64,000 bases of DNA from Bacteroidales bacterium (lineage in GTDB: Bacteria; Bacteroidota; Bacteroidia; Bacteroidales; P3): NCBI GenBank assembly GCA_017616895.1, contig JAFZXE010000026.1, forward strand, positions 62,001 to 126,000, written 5' to 3'. A program made the position numbers and the translations under genes. Each line of letters starts with the position of its first letter. Positions within the stretch are counted from its first letter, which is position 1. The notes under the pieces are model-generated. The model had not been told where the DNA came from. It searched no databases and saw only the letters and a program-made list of their open reading frames with translations. Shown one piece after another: positions 25,201 through 32,483 of this stretch.

Positions 25201-25675
25201 TTACATATTTCCAGTTGACTTTCAGGCTGATAGCCTTGTCTATCGGAACAACCCTCAACAAAGCTGACTTCTGATCGATACTTGCCTGCAACAGTTCTTG
25301 TGTTGCGTCATCGGCCTTCCCGCCCATCTCCTGCAGCTGCAACAAGTTAAGCAGCTTGTCCTGTATCTCAGGGAAGTGAGCGCCGGCGATACGAGCGGCG
25401 TCAGCATAAGAAATACCGCCAGCGAGGCGATGCATCCGCAACAGCGGCGACACAACATAGACGGCAACCACCCCAACGATGGCGGCGATGAAAAACCAGA
25501 AGACAGCAGTACGCACACCCCTTCCGAACCAACCGAAATACTCAGCCGTCACAAGCACTATGAACAACGAGAAAAGAAGCGCACAAGCATACAGGATTCC
25601 GCGTATCAGACGGTTCTTGTAATACTTACGGATAAAAGAATCCAAGCTTTCTATAAGCAATCCCTTCTTAGCCAT
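22277..25675 (-). CDS. DUF4175-family membrane protein with long coiled coil
   Basis: A 1132-residue inner-membrane protein of unknown function, typical of Bacteroidota. Three hydrophobic segments lie near residues 24-45, 54-78 and 158-178. A strand-rich, probably periplasmic region covers about 200-500, followed by Glu/Gln/Lys-rich coiled coil from about 520 to 780 (EKQRELEKMMENLMSEEM and many similar heptads). Gln-rich runs (QQNIQQQQQNAQQQ) lie near 750-790, and a second coiled coil is at about 980-1090. The C-terminus ends MTDYYKRKVADYFYKF. The gene contains a perfect parS site. It leads the leftward group ending in mnmG. Confidence 0.85.
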   Translation of the reverse strand: MAKKGLLIESLDSFIRKYYKNRLIRGILYACALLFSLFIVLVTAEYFGWFGRGVRTAVFWFFIAAIVGVVAVYVVSPLLRMHRLAGGISYADAARIAGAHFPEIQDKLLNLLQLQEMGGKADDATQELLQASIDQKSALLRVVPIDKAISLKVNWKYVKYAAIPLLIIVVLLAVKPSFITAPTQRIVHHNAVFEKPAPFSFVVTNKSLEAVQQEDYTLQVAVEGSSVPEEVYLNIDGYSYKMQNLDRTHFSYTIKNIQHSSEFNVSGGGVSSKTFTINVFNRPLVTSFSVKLSYPVYTGKGVETLANVGDIVVPEGTSIKWYFQLKHTDNLSFIIDSNASFFTPDKNGRLEISHRAGRSFNYAFTVANNAVSSSDTIRYSVTTIPDGYPQIAVMEMRDSVYDDRLFFKGRIKDDYGFRKMDFVVVHGNKSSQQLFDTLYYPIAVSRETEQDFSYSYNLNTIDISLGDQLFYFFQVWDNDEVHGSKCTKSRVFEYSVPSEEELKETISKNAADVQSQASLSIAEIMKLQQEIDEMVRKMVDKKELNWQDKQELKKLSDKQKELQNKLEQMKNTIQQNNQLKEKYYEQSEQIMEKQRELEKMMENLMSEEMKKTLEEIEKLMQEADKKQVQEQLENLKMQNSDLEKQLDQNLELMKRLELESRVDNAKESAKKLSDEQRKLAEQTNDAKGKDNEQQKAKQQELSNKFQQLKQDLKNIEQDYKKLEPSSNFKLDENTQQNIQQQQQNAQQQMNKGNNKAASKSQQQAADGLDSLAQQIEQEQQRMEQEEMAEDAELIRQLLKNLVGISFNQEELINRVGETFIQDPRYQSIILEQNQIKDDFAQIEDSLRSIAKRQFNVASAINQNLGDVNLNIGKSLNTLLAYNQSFYGNSKNNAAPKWMQYSMTSINNLALLLAESLDKMQDQQRQSKNSQCKNSSKMRSKSQCNNPGKNPSPKSMRKMQEELNKQLEALKKQLEKDGKPMARKQIGQKNGMSEQLAKMAAQQEMIRRMMQEYGQRMKESDASNTKLAKEIEQIQRQMEQTEQDIVNRTITQQTIQRQQQILTRLLEHEKAEMQREKEQRRESREGKEIFAPSPQELDQYEQLKKSNIDVFRRSVPSMTDYYKRKVADYFYKF
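24332..24347. promoter_or_regulatory. parS centromere site (perfect)
   Basis: TGTTTCACGTGAAACA, identical to the conserved bacterial chromosomal parS consensus bound by ParB/Spo0J. It lies inside the DUF4175 coding sequence. parS sites normally cluster near the replication origin. Confidence 0.85.
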
Positions 25676-25727
25676 ATATCACTATCCAGCAACACATTAC
25701 ACATAAATACGCTGCCATATAAAATTA

Positions 25728-25735
25728 CAAAAATA
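25728..25735 (-). promoter_or_regulatory. -7 box for the DUF4175 gene
   Basis: TATTTTTG on the minus strand, 52 nt upstream of the ATG. Confidence 0.5.
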
Positions 25736-25872
25736 CAAAAAAACCTCAAAACCCCACATGCTCACGCTACTGTAGCCTCAACCAAGTGCAACAGCGTTGT
25801 ACTATAGACACAACCACCTCTGCCAAACACGACCCGTGCACAATATATCATCCTCCCGATACCAGCCAAACC

Positions 25873-25961
25873 GTGTGCCAACGGCACACCATCCCATTAA
25901 CCCCACACTCCCAGTGTGGGACAATGCTGCCGCCAACAGAAAAAGCGTGCCGACGGCACGC
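25873..25961. repeat. Cluster of palindromes (copy 1 of a dispersed element)
   Basis: Three hairpins: GTGTGCC-AAC-GGCACAC (25873-25889), CCCACACT-CCC-AGTGTGGG (25902-25920) and GCGTGCC-GAC-GGCACGC (25945-25961). The first two are separated by ATCCCATTAAC, which recurs in reverse orientation at 33.3 kb. The 25676-26225 gap holds no credible gene apart from this element; a GGCGGATTTG-AACAAATCCGCC-type inverted repeat near 26131-26154 may terminate the lipoprotein gene. Confidence 0.75.
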
Positions 25962-26225
25962 CACAACCAGCCGTAATCAGCTACAGCCACAGGGGGTTGC
26001 CGACGCCATATCCGCAACCACATCACGATAACCCGATATAACGATATGCCGCTCCCCCATTCATTCCCATCACTCTTCCCATAACTCCCATTAGCCCTAC
26101 TATCTCCCATCCCAAAAAACGAAAAAAGCGGCGGATTTGCAACAAATCCGCCGCCTCTAACAAAGGTTTGCAACCATGGGGACGGTTTCCTACACCTATC
26201 TGAACTGTATATTCCATTCTCTGTC

Positions 26226-26996
26226 CTATGCCTTGTCACGCTTCAGGAATTCCTCCAACAACTTCCTGTCGCCAAGTTGTCGGGCATAGTGTATGCAATT
26301 GCCATTTACTGATTTTAACGTCTGTAACCGTTGCATTTTCCACATCGGGTCTCTTGCAGACTGGTACTCACCCATTACCGAGAAATACTCTTGGTTATAC
26401 TTGTCCAGTTTCTTCAGTAACGCGTCCCTCTCCGATGAATTAGAAGACCCTGTTCCTCTTGCATATGCTCCCGAACTACAGGACGACGACACCTTTTTGA
26501 AACGTTTCCCTTCATCTTTTGAGTAGTATAAACATATTCCTCGAGAGTAATCAATGAAGTCAAACTCAACACGAGACGATGAACCGAAAGAAATAACTCC
26601 CTCTGCCATATCGATGTCCTTGATGTCACCTTGATCCATCACGCCGTTGTTTCCATAAAATGTGATATGATTTCCATCCACTACCAATCGGCAGCTCACG
26701 TTTTCATACATCGAACCATAAACATGTGTTCTTCCACTCCACTCCCAAGTTCCCTGCAACATGCTTCTAATCATGTTTTCCTCACTGGCCAGTTCCTCTT
26801 TTTTTATTTTTCCAGTCTCGTTAAAACCATCCTTCGACTCCTCCATGTTCTCCATTTTGTTTATGGCTTGAGTAAATGCCTGCTGATAGGCATCGTTTGA
26901 TGCATTTACAGCTTCTGTGGTTTTATGTTCATCGTTGTTACAGGCGCAGAAAATTAATACCCCAAACAACAAGAATCTAAAACAATTTCTATTCAT
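26226..26996 (-). CDS. Hypothetical lipoprotein
   Basis: A 256-residue predicted lipoprotein: signal peptide of ~18 residues with lipobox FCACNND. Residues 75-170 form a strand-rich region (MLQGTWEWSGRTHVYGSM, VVDGNHITFYGNNGV), similar in style to lipocalin-like domains that begin with GTW. The last 70 residues are helical (ERDALLKKLDKYNQEYF). The function is not recognised. The next lipoprotein gene is 26 bp upstream on the same strand, so both may be one transcript. Confidence 0.7.
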   Translation of the reverse strand: MNRNCFRFLLFGVLIFCACNNDEHKTTEAVNASNDAYQQAFTQAINKMENMEESKDGFNETGKIKKEELASEENMIRSMLQGTWEWSGRTHVYGSMYENVSCRLVVDGNHITFYGNNGVMDQGDIKDIDMAEGVISFGSSSRVEFDFIDYSRGICLYYSKDEGKRFKKVSSSCSSGAYARGTGSSNSSERDALLKKLDKYNQEYFSVMGEYQSARDPMWKMQRLQTLKSVNGNCIHYARQLGDRKLLEEFLKRDKA

Positions 26997-27022
26997 AAAT
27001 CACAGATTGAAGTTCTAAATAA

Positions 27023-27799
27023 TTAGCCTTTGTATTCCCACCTTTCTGGATACAGTCTTGTATAGCCTTTTTTCATGATCACTATATATGCAAGAAAATC
27101 GTCCTTAACATCTTCTAATGGCATATAATATTTACCATCTCTGTATTCGCTGTTACATGGAAACATTGGGTAATCAGTATTATTGTCACACTCAAATGAA
27201 ATGTGGTTGTTTTTTGCGGCAATAAGACTTACGGTATTTGCCATTGATGGAATTTCATACCCCATTTCAATAGTGTCACATCCTCCCAAGTATGAATCAT
27301 TCTGTGTTGTAATGAATTTTGCATTGTACTTAGAAAAAAGTTCACCGGAAGACATACCTATGTGTAAACCATTTTCAAATTGGAACTTGTTTGACATAAT
27401 CTTTATTTTTGTGATTCTCCACTCATTGTCAGCAGTTACTATCATAAGGGTGTCTATTCCAGAGACAATGAAACAATTTGCATGAGTGTTCTCTATGGTC
27501 CAACCGTCTTCTTCGCCCCCATATTCTGCAAGTTGTTGCTCTGTCCACTCGTAATCTTGCCCATCCATTGTTCCGCTAACAGAATACATGATTTTGAAAA
27601 CTATTGTGTCGTAATAATCCCCTTTATAAGAAATATCTCGAATAGAAGCTCCCAGTACAAACTGTCCTACACCATTCTCGGTGATGTTAGGGTAATTTAC
27701 GTGAGCCTCTTCGGTTTTTGTCTCTTTTTTCGTCCCACATGACGCCACAGCCAGCTCTGCTAACAGCAAAACCACGGCCAATTTTACGATTTTTTTCAT
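27023..27799 (-). CDS. Hypothetical lipoprotein
   Basis: A 258-residue predicted lipoprotein with signal peptide and lipobox AVASCGTK. The rest is a mixed fold with ITENGVGQFVLGASIRDISY, which resembles the 'GxxxLGxS' starts of repeated small periplasmic domains, and a second similar segment FENGLHIGMSSGELFSKY. This hints at two related modules. The function is unknown. It precedes the 26226-26996 lipoprotein and has its own promoter at 27835-27842. Confidence 0.72.
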   Translation of the reverse strand: MKKIVKLAVVLLLAELAVASCGTKKETKTEEAHVNYPNITENGVGQFVLGASIRDISYKGDYYDTIVFKIMYSVSGTMDGQDYEWTEQQLAEYGGEEDGWTIENTHANCFIVSGIDTLMIVTADNEWRITKIKIMSNKFQFENGLHIGMSSGELFSKYNAKFITTQNDSYLGGCDTIEMGYEIPSMANTVSLIAAKNNHISFECDNNTDYPMFPCNSEYRDGKYYMPLEDVKDDFLAYIVIMKKGYTRLYPERWEYKG

Positions 27800-27834
27800 T
27801 GTTTTTAATTTTTAGTTTGTATATAAATGAATTG

Positions 27835-27842
27835 CAAAATTA
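27835..27842 (-). promoter_or_regulatory. -7 box for the two-lipoprotein unit
   Basis: TAATTTTG on the minus strand, 36 nt upstream of the ATG at 27799, with a TTG 20 nt further upstream. Confidence 0.55.
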
Positions 27843-27959
27843 CACTACAATCACTTCACCAATCCGGTTCATTTTGGTTCAAGTTGGTTCACACCTCTAA
27901 CACGCTCATCCACACACTACAAACGCGCAACAAAGAAAGTGGAGCCATTCAGTATGTCT

Positions 27960-28173
27960 CTATCTTCCTGTGTAAGGGCCTAGACTTCCCTGTGAAGTGA
28001 ATATAAAGGTGCTTTGAATCGCTCCACTTAGGATGTATGTGGCCATACAGCCTAAGGAAGCATCTCGTGACTCCTCTATTCCTAACTTCACAGTAATGTG
28101 CAAATTGTCTAGGTTTACACAGTCGGAATAAGGCGAAAATGCGCTTTCTCTGACAAACCTTTCCTTGCGGTCT
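27960..28173 (-). ncRNA. Structured non-coding RNA candidate with own promoter
   Basis: Downstream of a good -7 box (28180-28187, minus strand) lies a ~200-nt region that folds as a rod. Closing stem TGTGTAA..CCTAGAC with GTCTAGG..TTACACA (28107-28121 with 27969-27985), 14 pairs. Next stem CTGTGAAGT/ACTTCACAG (28085-28093 with 27990-27998), 9 pairs. Apical hairpin CTTAGG-TGTATG / CATACA-CCTAAG (28027-28056), 12 pairs with single-nt bulges and a 4-nt loop. A 97-codon frame across it begins upstream of the promoter and has no recognisable product. The family is not identified; a 6S-type regulator is one option. Confidence 0.6.
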
Positions 28174-28179
28174 GCGTTG

Positions 28180-28187
28180 CAAAGATA
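28180..28187 (-). promoter_or_regulatory. -7 box of the ncRNA candidate
   Basis: TATCTTTG on the minus strand, with a TTG 19 nt upstream, matching Bacteroidota promoter spacing. No coding start lies close downstream. Confidence 0.6.
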
Positions 28188-28306
28188 CAACTTTTCCACA
28201 ATCCAACCACAAAAACTTTTTTGACACTTTTTTATGTTAAAACCCTTGCCCATGTCAAAAAGCTTCTTTATATTCGTTCCGTTAAATCAAACGGCACCCA
28301 CCGAAA

Positions 28307-28350
28307 GTCGAATATATGTCGAATGTGTATCGAATGAGTGTCGAATGGGC
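28307..28350. repeat. Four tandem 11-bp repeats (GTCGAATGTGT-like)
   Basis: Units at 28307, 28318, 28329 and 28340: GTCGAATATAT, GTCGAATGTGT, ATCGAATGAGT, GTCGAATGGGC. Non-coding, 82 bp upstream of the DUF6266-like gene. Confidence 0.9.
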
Positions 28351-28431
28351 TCAACCCCGAACTCGAATCTAAAATACTGGCCGGTATTCAGATTATAATT
28401 AATTATTTACAAACTCTAAATTCTAAACAAA

Positions 28432-29070
28432 ATGGGAAAATCTAACAATGGTATGAAAATCCACCGGAACGGCCAGGTAGGCCGCATCGTGGGCTACACC
28501 GTCCGCGGCAACGACCTTTGGCGTTCACTCGCCAGCAATCACAACGACGCTCGCTCCGACGCGCAGCTCCTCCAGCGTGCACGCCTCGCCTTCGTCACCG
28601 TCTTCATCCACTCCATCGGCGACATCTACAAAGCCGGCTACCACCACTACAACACCTCCAAGTCCCAGCGCGCCAACTTCTTCCGCCAAATCTACCGCAA
28701 TGCCCTCTCTGGCAACCTCATCGACGGTTTCACCATCGACTTCTCCAAGGTCCTTGTCTCCCGTGGCAACCTCACCCCTGCCCACTCCATCGCAGCATCC
28801 GTGACCCCCGCCACACAGACCGCCACCATCTCCTGGTCCGACAACTCCGGCGTTGGCGACGCCAAGGCCGACGACCGCCTCCTCTACTGCATCTACAACG
28901 CCACCAAGCACACCAACGTCTTCTCCGACAACGCCGCCACCCGCGCCGCCGAGACTGCCTCCGCCACCTACCCCGCCGACTGGGCCGGCGACACCATCTA
29001 CATCTACGCCGCCTGGACCTCCTCCACCGCCGAAAGCGACTCCAAACTCCTCGGCCTCTTCACCGCCTGA
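28432..29070 (+). CDS. DUF6266-like protein, very C-rich gene
   Basis: A 212-residue protein resembling the DUF6266 family of Bacteroidota, function unknown. It starts MGKSNNGMKIHRNGQVGRIVG, has a helical middle (LLQRARLAFVTVFIHSIGDIY, then SQRANFFRQIYRNALSG), the motif IDFSKVLVSRGNL near residue 105, and a strand-rich C-terminus with YIYAAWTSS. No signal peptide. Third codon positions are almost all C, unlike neighbours, giving local GC well above the rest and long antisense open frames. A distant relative lies at 37661-38293. Confidence 0.68.
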   Translation: MGKSNNGMKIHRNGQVGRIVGYTVRGNDLWRSLASNHNDARSDAQLLQRARLAFVTVFIHSIGDIYKAGYHHYNTSKSQRANFFRQIYRNALSGNLIDGFTIDFSKVLVSRGNLTPAHSIAASVTPATQTATISWSDNSGVGDAKADDRLLYCIYNATKHTNVFSDNAATRAAETASATYPADWAGDTIYIYAAWTSSTAESDSKLLGLFTA

Positions 29071-29109
29071 CCCCAGGCTGACTCTTTCTAATCCTAACAC
29101 TTTAACCAC

Positions 29110-29139
29110 GCAAGCCCCGCCCCAAAAAGCGGGGCTTGC
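29110..29139 (+). terminator. Terminator of the DUF6266-like gene
   Basis: Perfect 11-bp stem GCAAGCCCCGC / GCGGGGCTTGC with loop CCCAAAAA, followed by ATTTAT. Confidence 0.75.
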
Positions 29140-29159
29140 ATTTATCCAACTAATTTGCG

Positions 29160-29167
29160 TACCTTTG
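29160..29167 (+). promoter_or_regulatory. -7 box for the SDR gene
   Basis: TACCTTTG, 20 nt upstream of the ATG at 29187. Confidence 0.55.
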
Positions 29168-29186
29168 CGCCGTTATTTGAATCACC

Positions 29187-29987
29187 ATGAATAAGATTAT
29201 ACTTATTACCGGAGCCTCTTCCGGGTTTGGGAAGGCGGCTGCAGAGCGGCTTGCTGCCAGAGGGCATATCGTTTACGGTACCAGCCGGAAGCCTTTTCTT
29301 CACGAGACGGTTAGATTCCTCCAGATGGACGTGCGCGACGCCGAATCGGTGAAGACCGGCGTGGAAACAATAATAGAACGCGAAGGGCGTATAGATGTGG
29401 CTATATGCAACGCAGGTATGGGCATCGGAGGGTCGCTAGAGATGGCCACCCACGAAGAGATAGAGCTGCAGATGCAGACGAACTTTATGGGGTGTGTGAA
29501 CGTGTGCCAGCAGGTGCTGCCATATATGAGAAAGCAGCGCAGCGGACGCATCATCAACCTCAGCTCCATCGGAGGAGTGATGGGCCTCCCCTACCAAGGG
29601 TTCTATTCCGCATCCAAATTTGCGATAGAGGGCTTCTCAGAGGCTTTGAGCGCCGAGGTGAAGGGATACGGCGTAACGGTGTCGATCGTCGAACCAGGCG
29701 ACTTTAAAACGGGCTTTACGGCCAGCCGTAAGAACTCAGACGCCACAATGCAATCGGAGGCCTACGGCGAGAGTTTCCGTAGGTCGCTGCAGATAATAGA
29801 GAAAGAAGAAAACGGAGGACTTGCACCAGAGGTGCTTGCCAAAACTATAGAGAGAATCGTCAACGCCCGCTGCCCGAAACTGCGCTACCCCGTAGCCAAC
29901 CTCGAACAGCGACTATCGATATTGCTGCACACAATCCTTCCCGGCAATATGTTTGTGAATGTGTTGCGCAGTTACTATAAGGTTTGA
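29187..29987 (+). CDS. Short-chain dehydrogenase/reductase
   Basis: A 266-residue classical SDR oxidoreductase, NAD(P)-dependent. The Rossmann motif is LITGASSGFGKAAAERL, the NAG motif ICNAGMGIGG, the catalytic Ser in IINLSSIGGVMG and YSASKFAIEG (YxxxK). The substrate is unknown. Since its neighbours across the gap make sphingolipids (serine palmitoyltransferase, GNAT-like protein), a role as 3-ketosphinganine reductase is conceivable but only an inference from position. A hairpin at 30019-30041 follows. Confidence 0.88.
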   Translation: MNKIILITGASSGFGKAAAERLAARGHIVYGTSRKPFLHETVRFLQMDVRDAESVKTGVETIIEREGRIDVAICNAGMGIGGSLEMATHEEIELQMQTNFMGCVNVCQQVLPYMRKQRSGRIINLSSIGGVMGLPYQGFYSASKFAIEGFSEALSAEVKGYGVTVSIVEPGDFKTGFTASRKNSDATMQSEAYGESFRRSLQIIEKEENGGLAPEVLAKTIERIVNARCPKLRYPVANLEQRLSILLHTILPGNMFVNVLRSYYKV

Positions 29988-30018
29988 CTCCTTAGATATT
30001 ATCTTTCTACAAAAAAAT

Positions 30019-30041
30019 CCCACTCCGTTTTGAGAAGTGGG
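30019..30041. terminator. Hairpin terminator between convergent genes
   Basis: CCCACT / AGTGGG stem flanked by A-run on the left and TTTT on the right, between the SDR gene and the leftward GNAT-like gene. Confidence 0.55.
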
Positions 30042-30065
30042 GTTTTCATTTTGTTTCTGTATCGA

Positions 30066-31181
30066 TTATATCTTTTTTCCGAAGACGGCGCGTTTCATTA
30101 GGGGGGTGGCGGTGTATTGGGTGCTCCAGATTTTGACGGCTTCGTTGCCTATAATCTGGGGGTTGGTGTAGGCGGTGTGGACGCCGAGACGGATGGCGGC
30201 TTCGCTCATAGCGGCGTAGTAGATGGAGTGGACGCCACGTTTCTGCCAGTCAGGATGGACGCCGTTGAGGAGACCGTCGATGGTGTCGTACTTCTTCAGG
30301 GCGCGGAGGATGTGAATCCAGCCGAAGGGGAAGAGGTGTCCGTTGGCTTTCTGATAGGCGCGAGTGAGATCGGGTACGCTGAGGCCGAAAGCCACGAGGT
30401 TGTCGTCCTGATCGACCACAAAGGTAGTGAAGTCGAGGTTGATGAAGGGGAAGTATTCCTTCACATAGACGTCGATCTCCTTCTCGGTGAGGGGGACGAA
30501 GTCGTAGAGGTCCTTGAAGGCGTCGTTGAGCGTGTGGAAGAACTTGCGGGCGTAGGGATAGACCTCCTTGCGGCTCTTGAATTTGAGGAGCTTGAGGTTG
30601 TATTTCTCGAGGATGAGGCCGTTGATGCGAGCCACCTTGGGTGGAACCGGCTGGTTGGCGGGCATCTTGTACTGCGCCCACTGGCACTTCTGCTCCATAC
30701 CGTAGCGCTCGACGAAACGGATGTAGTATTCGGGGTTGTAGAGAGTGCTGATGTTCTGGCGGGCGTCGAAGCCTTCGATGACCCAGCATTCTTTGTCCAT
30801 ATCGGTGAAGCCGAAGGGTCCTTCTATCTCGTCCATCCCGTGCTTGCGGCCGAACTCGACGACAGCGTCCATGAGAGCGGAGAAGACGTCGTAGTCGTCG
30901 ATGAAGTCCATCCATCCGAAGCGGACGGCTTTCTTCTCCCAGCGCTCGTTGCAGCGGTTGTTGATGATGGCGGCTACGCGACCTACGATGTTGCCGTCGC
31001 GGTAGGCAAGATACATCTGGAAATCGCAATACTCGTGAGAGGGGTTCTTCTTGGTCAGGAGCTTGACTTCGTCGCTGACCAGAGGCGGGATGTAGGTGGG
31101 TACGTTCTTGAAGAGACGGTTGGGGAACTGAATGAATTTATGGAGTTCCCGACGGGAGGTAACGGGGCGGATTTCAACCAT
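30066..31181 (-). CDS. GNAT-like protein next to serine palmitoyltransferase
   Basis: A 371-residue cytoplasmic protein of the Bacteroidota GNAT/NAT-superfamily type. It begins VEIRPVTSRRELHKFIQFPN, has GPFGFTDMDKECWVIEGFD and a GNAT-like core around residues 90-270, then GVHPDWQKRGVHSIYY, which matches the acyl-CoA-binding V..xxQ/RxxG/A signature. Proteins of this type are repeatedly found next to serine palmitoyltransferase in Bacteroidota, so an N-acyl transfer role in sphingolipid or ceramide synthesis is plausible but not shown by the sequence. It lies 63 bp downstream of the palmitoyltransferase gene, separated by 9-bp repeats. Confidence 0.75.
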   Translation of the reverse strand: MVEIRPVTSRRELHKFIQFPNRLFKNVPTYIPPLVSDEVKLLTKKNPSHEYCDFQMYLAYRDGNIVGRVAAIINNRCNERWEKKAVRFGWMDFIDDYDVFSALMDAVVEFGRKHGMDEIEGPFGFTDMDKECWVIEGFDARQNISTLYNPEYYIRFVERYGMEQKCQWAQYKMPANQPVPPKVARINGLILEKYNLKLLKFKSRKEVYPYARKFFHTLNDAFKDLYDFVPLTEKEIDVYVKEYFPFINLDFTTFVVDQDDNLVAFGLSVPDLTRAYQKANGHLFPFGWIHILRALKKYDTIDGLLNGVHPDWQKRGVHSIYYAAMSEAAIRLGVHTAYTNPQIIGNEAVKIWSTQYTATPLMKRAVFGKKI

Positions 31182-31197
31182 TGGCTTTAATTATGTT

Positions 31198-31242
31198 ATT
31201 CGGAATATTCAGAGTGTTCGGAATATTCGGAGTAATCGGAAT
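31198..31242. repeat. Five 9-bp direct repeats (ATTCGGAAT-like)
   Basis: Units at 31198, 31207, 31216, 31225 and 31234: ATTCGGAAT, ATTCAGAGT, GTTCGGAAT, ATTCGGAGT, AATCGGAAT. They fill the gap between the serine palmitoyltransferase stop and the GNAT-like start. Confidence 0.85.
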
Positions 31243-31244
31243 GC

Positions 31245-32429
31245 TTAAAGTATCTCGAGTTGCTTGAAGCATTGGTGGATTTTGTCAACCGCGAAGTCGA
31301 TCTGCTGCTTGGTGTGGGTGGCCATGAGGGCGACGCGGATGAGGGTGTCCTGCGACTGGACGGCGGGAGCGATGACGGGAGTGACGAAGATGCCCGCTTC
31401 GAGGAGGAGGTGGGTGAGGAGGAAGGTCTTGTCGTTGTCGCGGACGAAGAGCGGTATGATGGGCGTTTCGGTGTTGCCGATCTCGAATCCGAGGTCGCGG
31501 AAAGCCTTCATAGCGTAGTTGGTGTTGTCCCAGAGAGCCTTCTGGCGCTCGGGTTCGGAGCGCATGATGTGGAGCGCGGCGAGGACGGAAGCGGTGGTGG
31601 CGGGAGTCATGGAAGCGGTGAAGATATAGGGGCGCACGTTGTGCTTCATCCAGTTGATTGTCTCGGCGTCGGCAGCGATGAAGCCGCCGATGGAGGCGAG
31701 AGACTTGGAGAAGGTGCCCATGACGATATCGACGTTGGGGAGCTGACGGAAGTGGTCGCAGACGCCGCGACCCTCGCGTCCGAAGACGCCGAGGCCGTGA
31801 GCCTCATCGACCATCAGGGTGGCGTTGTATTTGTTGCAGAGCTCGACCATCTTATCGACCTGAGCGACATCGCCCTCCATCGAGAAGACGCCGTCGGTGA
31901 CGACGAGTTTGCCGTCGTCGGGGTTGTTCTTCTGGAGGAGACGCTCGAGGTCTTCGAGGTTGAGATGCTTGTATTTGTAGTTGGAGGCGAAGGTTATCTG
32001 CTTGCCCTCCATGATGGAAGCGTGGTCACGCTCGTCGAAATAGACGAAGTCGTTGCGTCCGGTGATGCAGGGGATGGTGCCCGAGTTGGCGAGGAAGCCC
32101 GCGGAGAAGAGCATGACGGCATCCTTGCCCAGGAACTCGCAGAGCTCGTCCTGGAGCTGGATATGGATGTCGAGAGTGCCGTTGAGGAAGGGAGAGCCGG
32201 CGCAGCCAGTACCGTATTTGTCGATGGCGGCTTTGGCGGCTTCCTTGATTTTGGGATGGTTAGTAAGGCCCAGATAGGAGTTGGAGCCGAACATAAGGAC
32301 TTTCTTACCATGAACGAGAACCTCGGTGTTCTGTTCGGACGATATGGGGGTGAAATAAGGGTAGATACCTTTAGCTTTGGCCTCCTGAGGGGCTGTGTAC
32401 TGTGCTAACTTTTTTCGTAAAGGTTTCAT
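31245..32429 (-). CDS. spt: Serine palmitoyltransferase
   Basis: PLP-dependent alpha-oxoamine synthase that condenses serine with an acyl-CoA to 3-ketosphinganine, first step of Bacteroidota sphingolipids. The 394 residues show NSYLGLTNHPKIKEAA, GTGCAGSPFLNGT, the PLP-contacting DEAHGLGVFG, and the Schiff-base Lys in MGTFSKSLASIGG. Bacteroidales have two close paralogues, SPT and KBL (2-amino-3-ketobutyrate ligase); the N-terminal KLAQYTAPQEAKAKGIYPYF and the adjacent GNAT-like gene favour SPT. The codons are C-rich, suggesting good expression. Confidence 0.85.
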   Translation of the reverse strand: MKPLRKKLAQYTAPQEAKAKGIYPYFTPISSEQNTEVLVHGKKVLMFGSNSYLGLTNHPKIKEAAKAAIDKYGTGCAGSPFLNGTLDIHIQLQDELCEFLGKDAVMLFSAGFLANSGTIPCITGRNDFVYFDERDHASIMEGKQITFASNYKYKHLNLEDLERLLQKNNPDDGKLVVTDGVFSMEGDVAQVDKMVELCNKYNATLMVDEAHGLGVFGREGRGVCDHFRQLPNVDIVMGTFSKSLASIGGFIAADAETINWMKHNVRPYIFTASMTPATTASVLAALHIMRSEPERQKALWDNTNYAMKAFRDLGFEIGNTETPIIPLFVRDNDKTFLLTHLLLEAGIFVTPVIAPAVQSQDTLIRVALMATHTKQQIDFAVDKIHQCFKQLEIL

Positions 32430-32456
32430 TTGCTTGTTGATATATTACAGAACTTG

Positions 32457-32464
32457 CAAAGATA
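32457..32464 (-). promoter_or_regulatory. -7 box for serine palmitoyltransferase
   Basis: TATCTTTG on the minus strand, 28 nt upstream of the ATG at 32429. Confidence 0.6.
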
Positions 32465-32483
32465 GAAAATTCCTGTCTAATAT

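Noticed and set aside
25786..26239. Open frames on both strands in the 25.7-26.2 kb gap
   Set aside because: They run through the palindromic repeats and give Cys/His/Trp-rich sequence without motifs.
28020..28060. SRP RNA (AAGGAAGCA on the plus strand)
   Set aside because: The short match lacks the GGUCAGG-x-CCGGAAGG context and the promoter points the other way.
27949..28253. Two minus-strand frames of 92 and 97 codons over the structured RNA candidate
   Set aside because: Both start upstream of or within the promoter, and the perfect nested stems explain the sequence better.
28525..29109. 194-codon Gly/Val-rich minus-strand frame opposite the DUF6266-like gene
   Set aside because: Low-complexity product caused by the C-rich coding strand; no start signal.
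30117..32408. Two long plus-strand open frames (357 and 382 codons) opposite the GNAT-like and palmitoyltransferase genes
   Set aside because: Both translate to Val/Glu/Gly-rich sequence without motifs and lie opposite recognised enzymes with C-rich codons.
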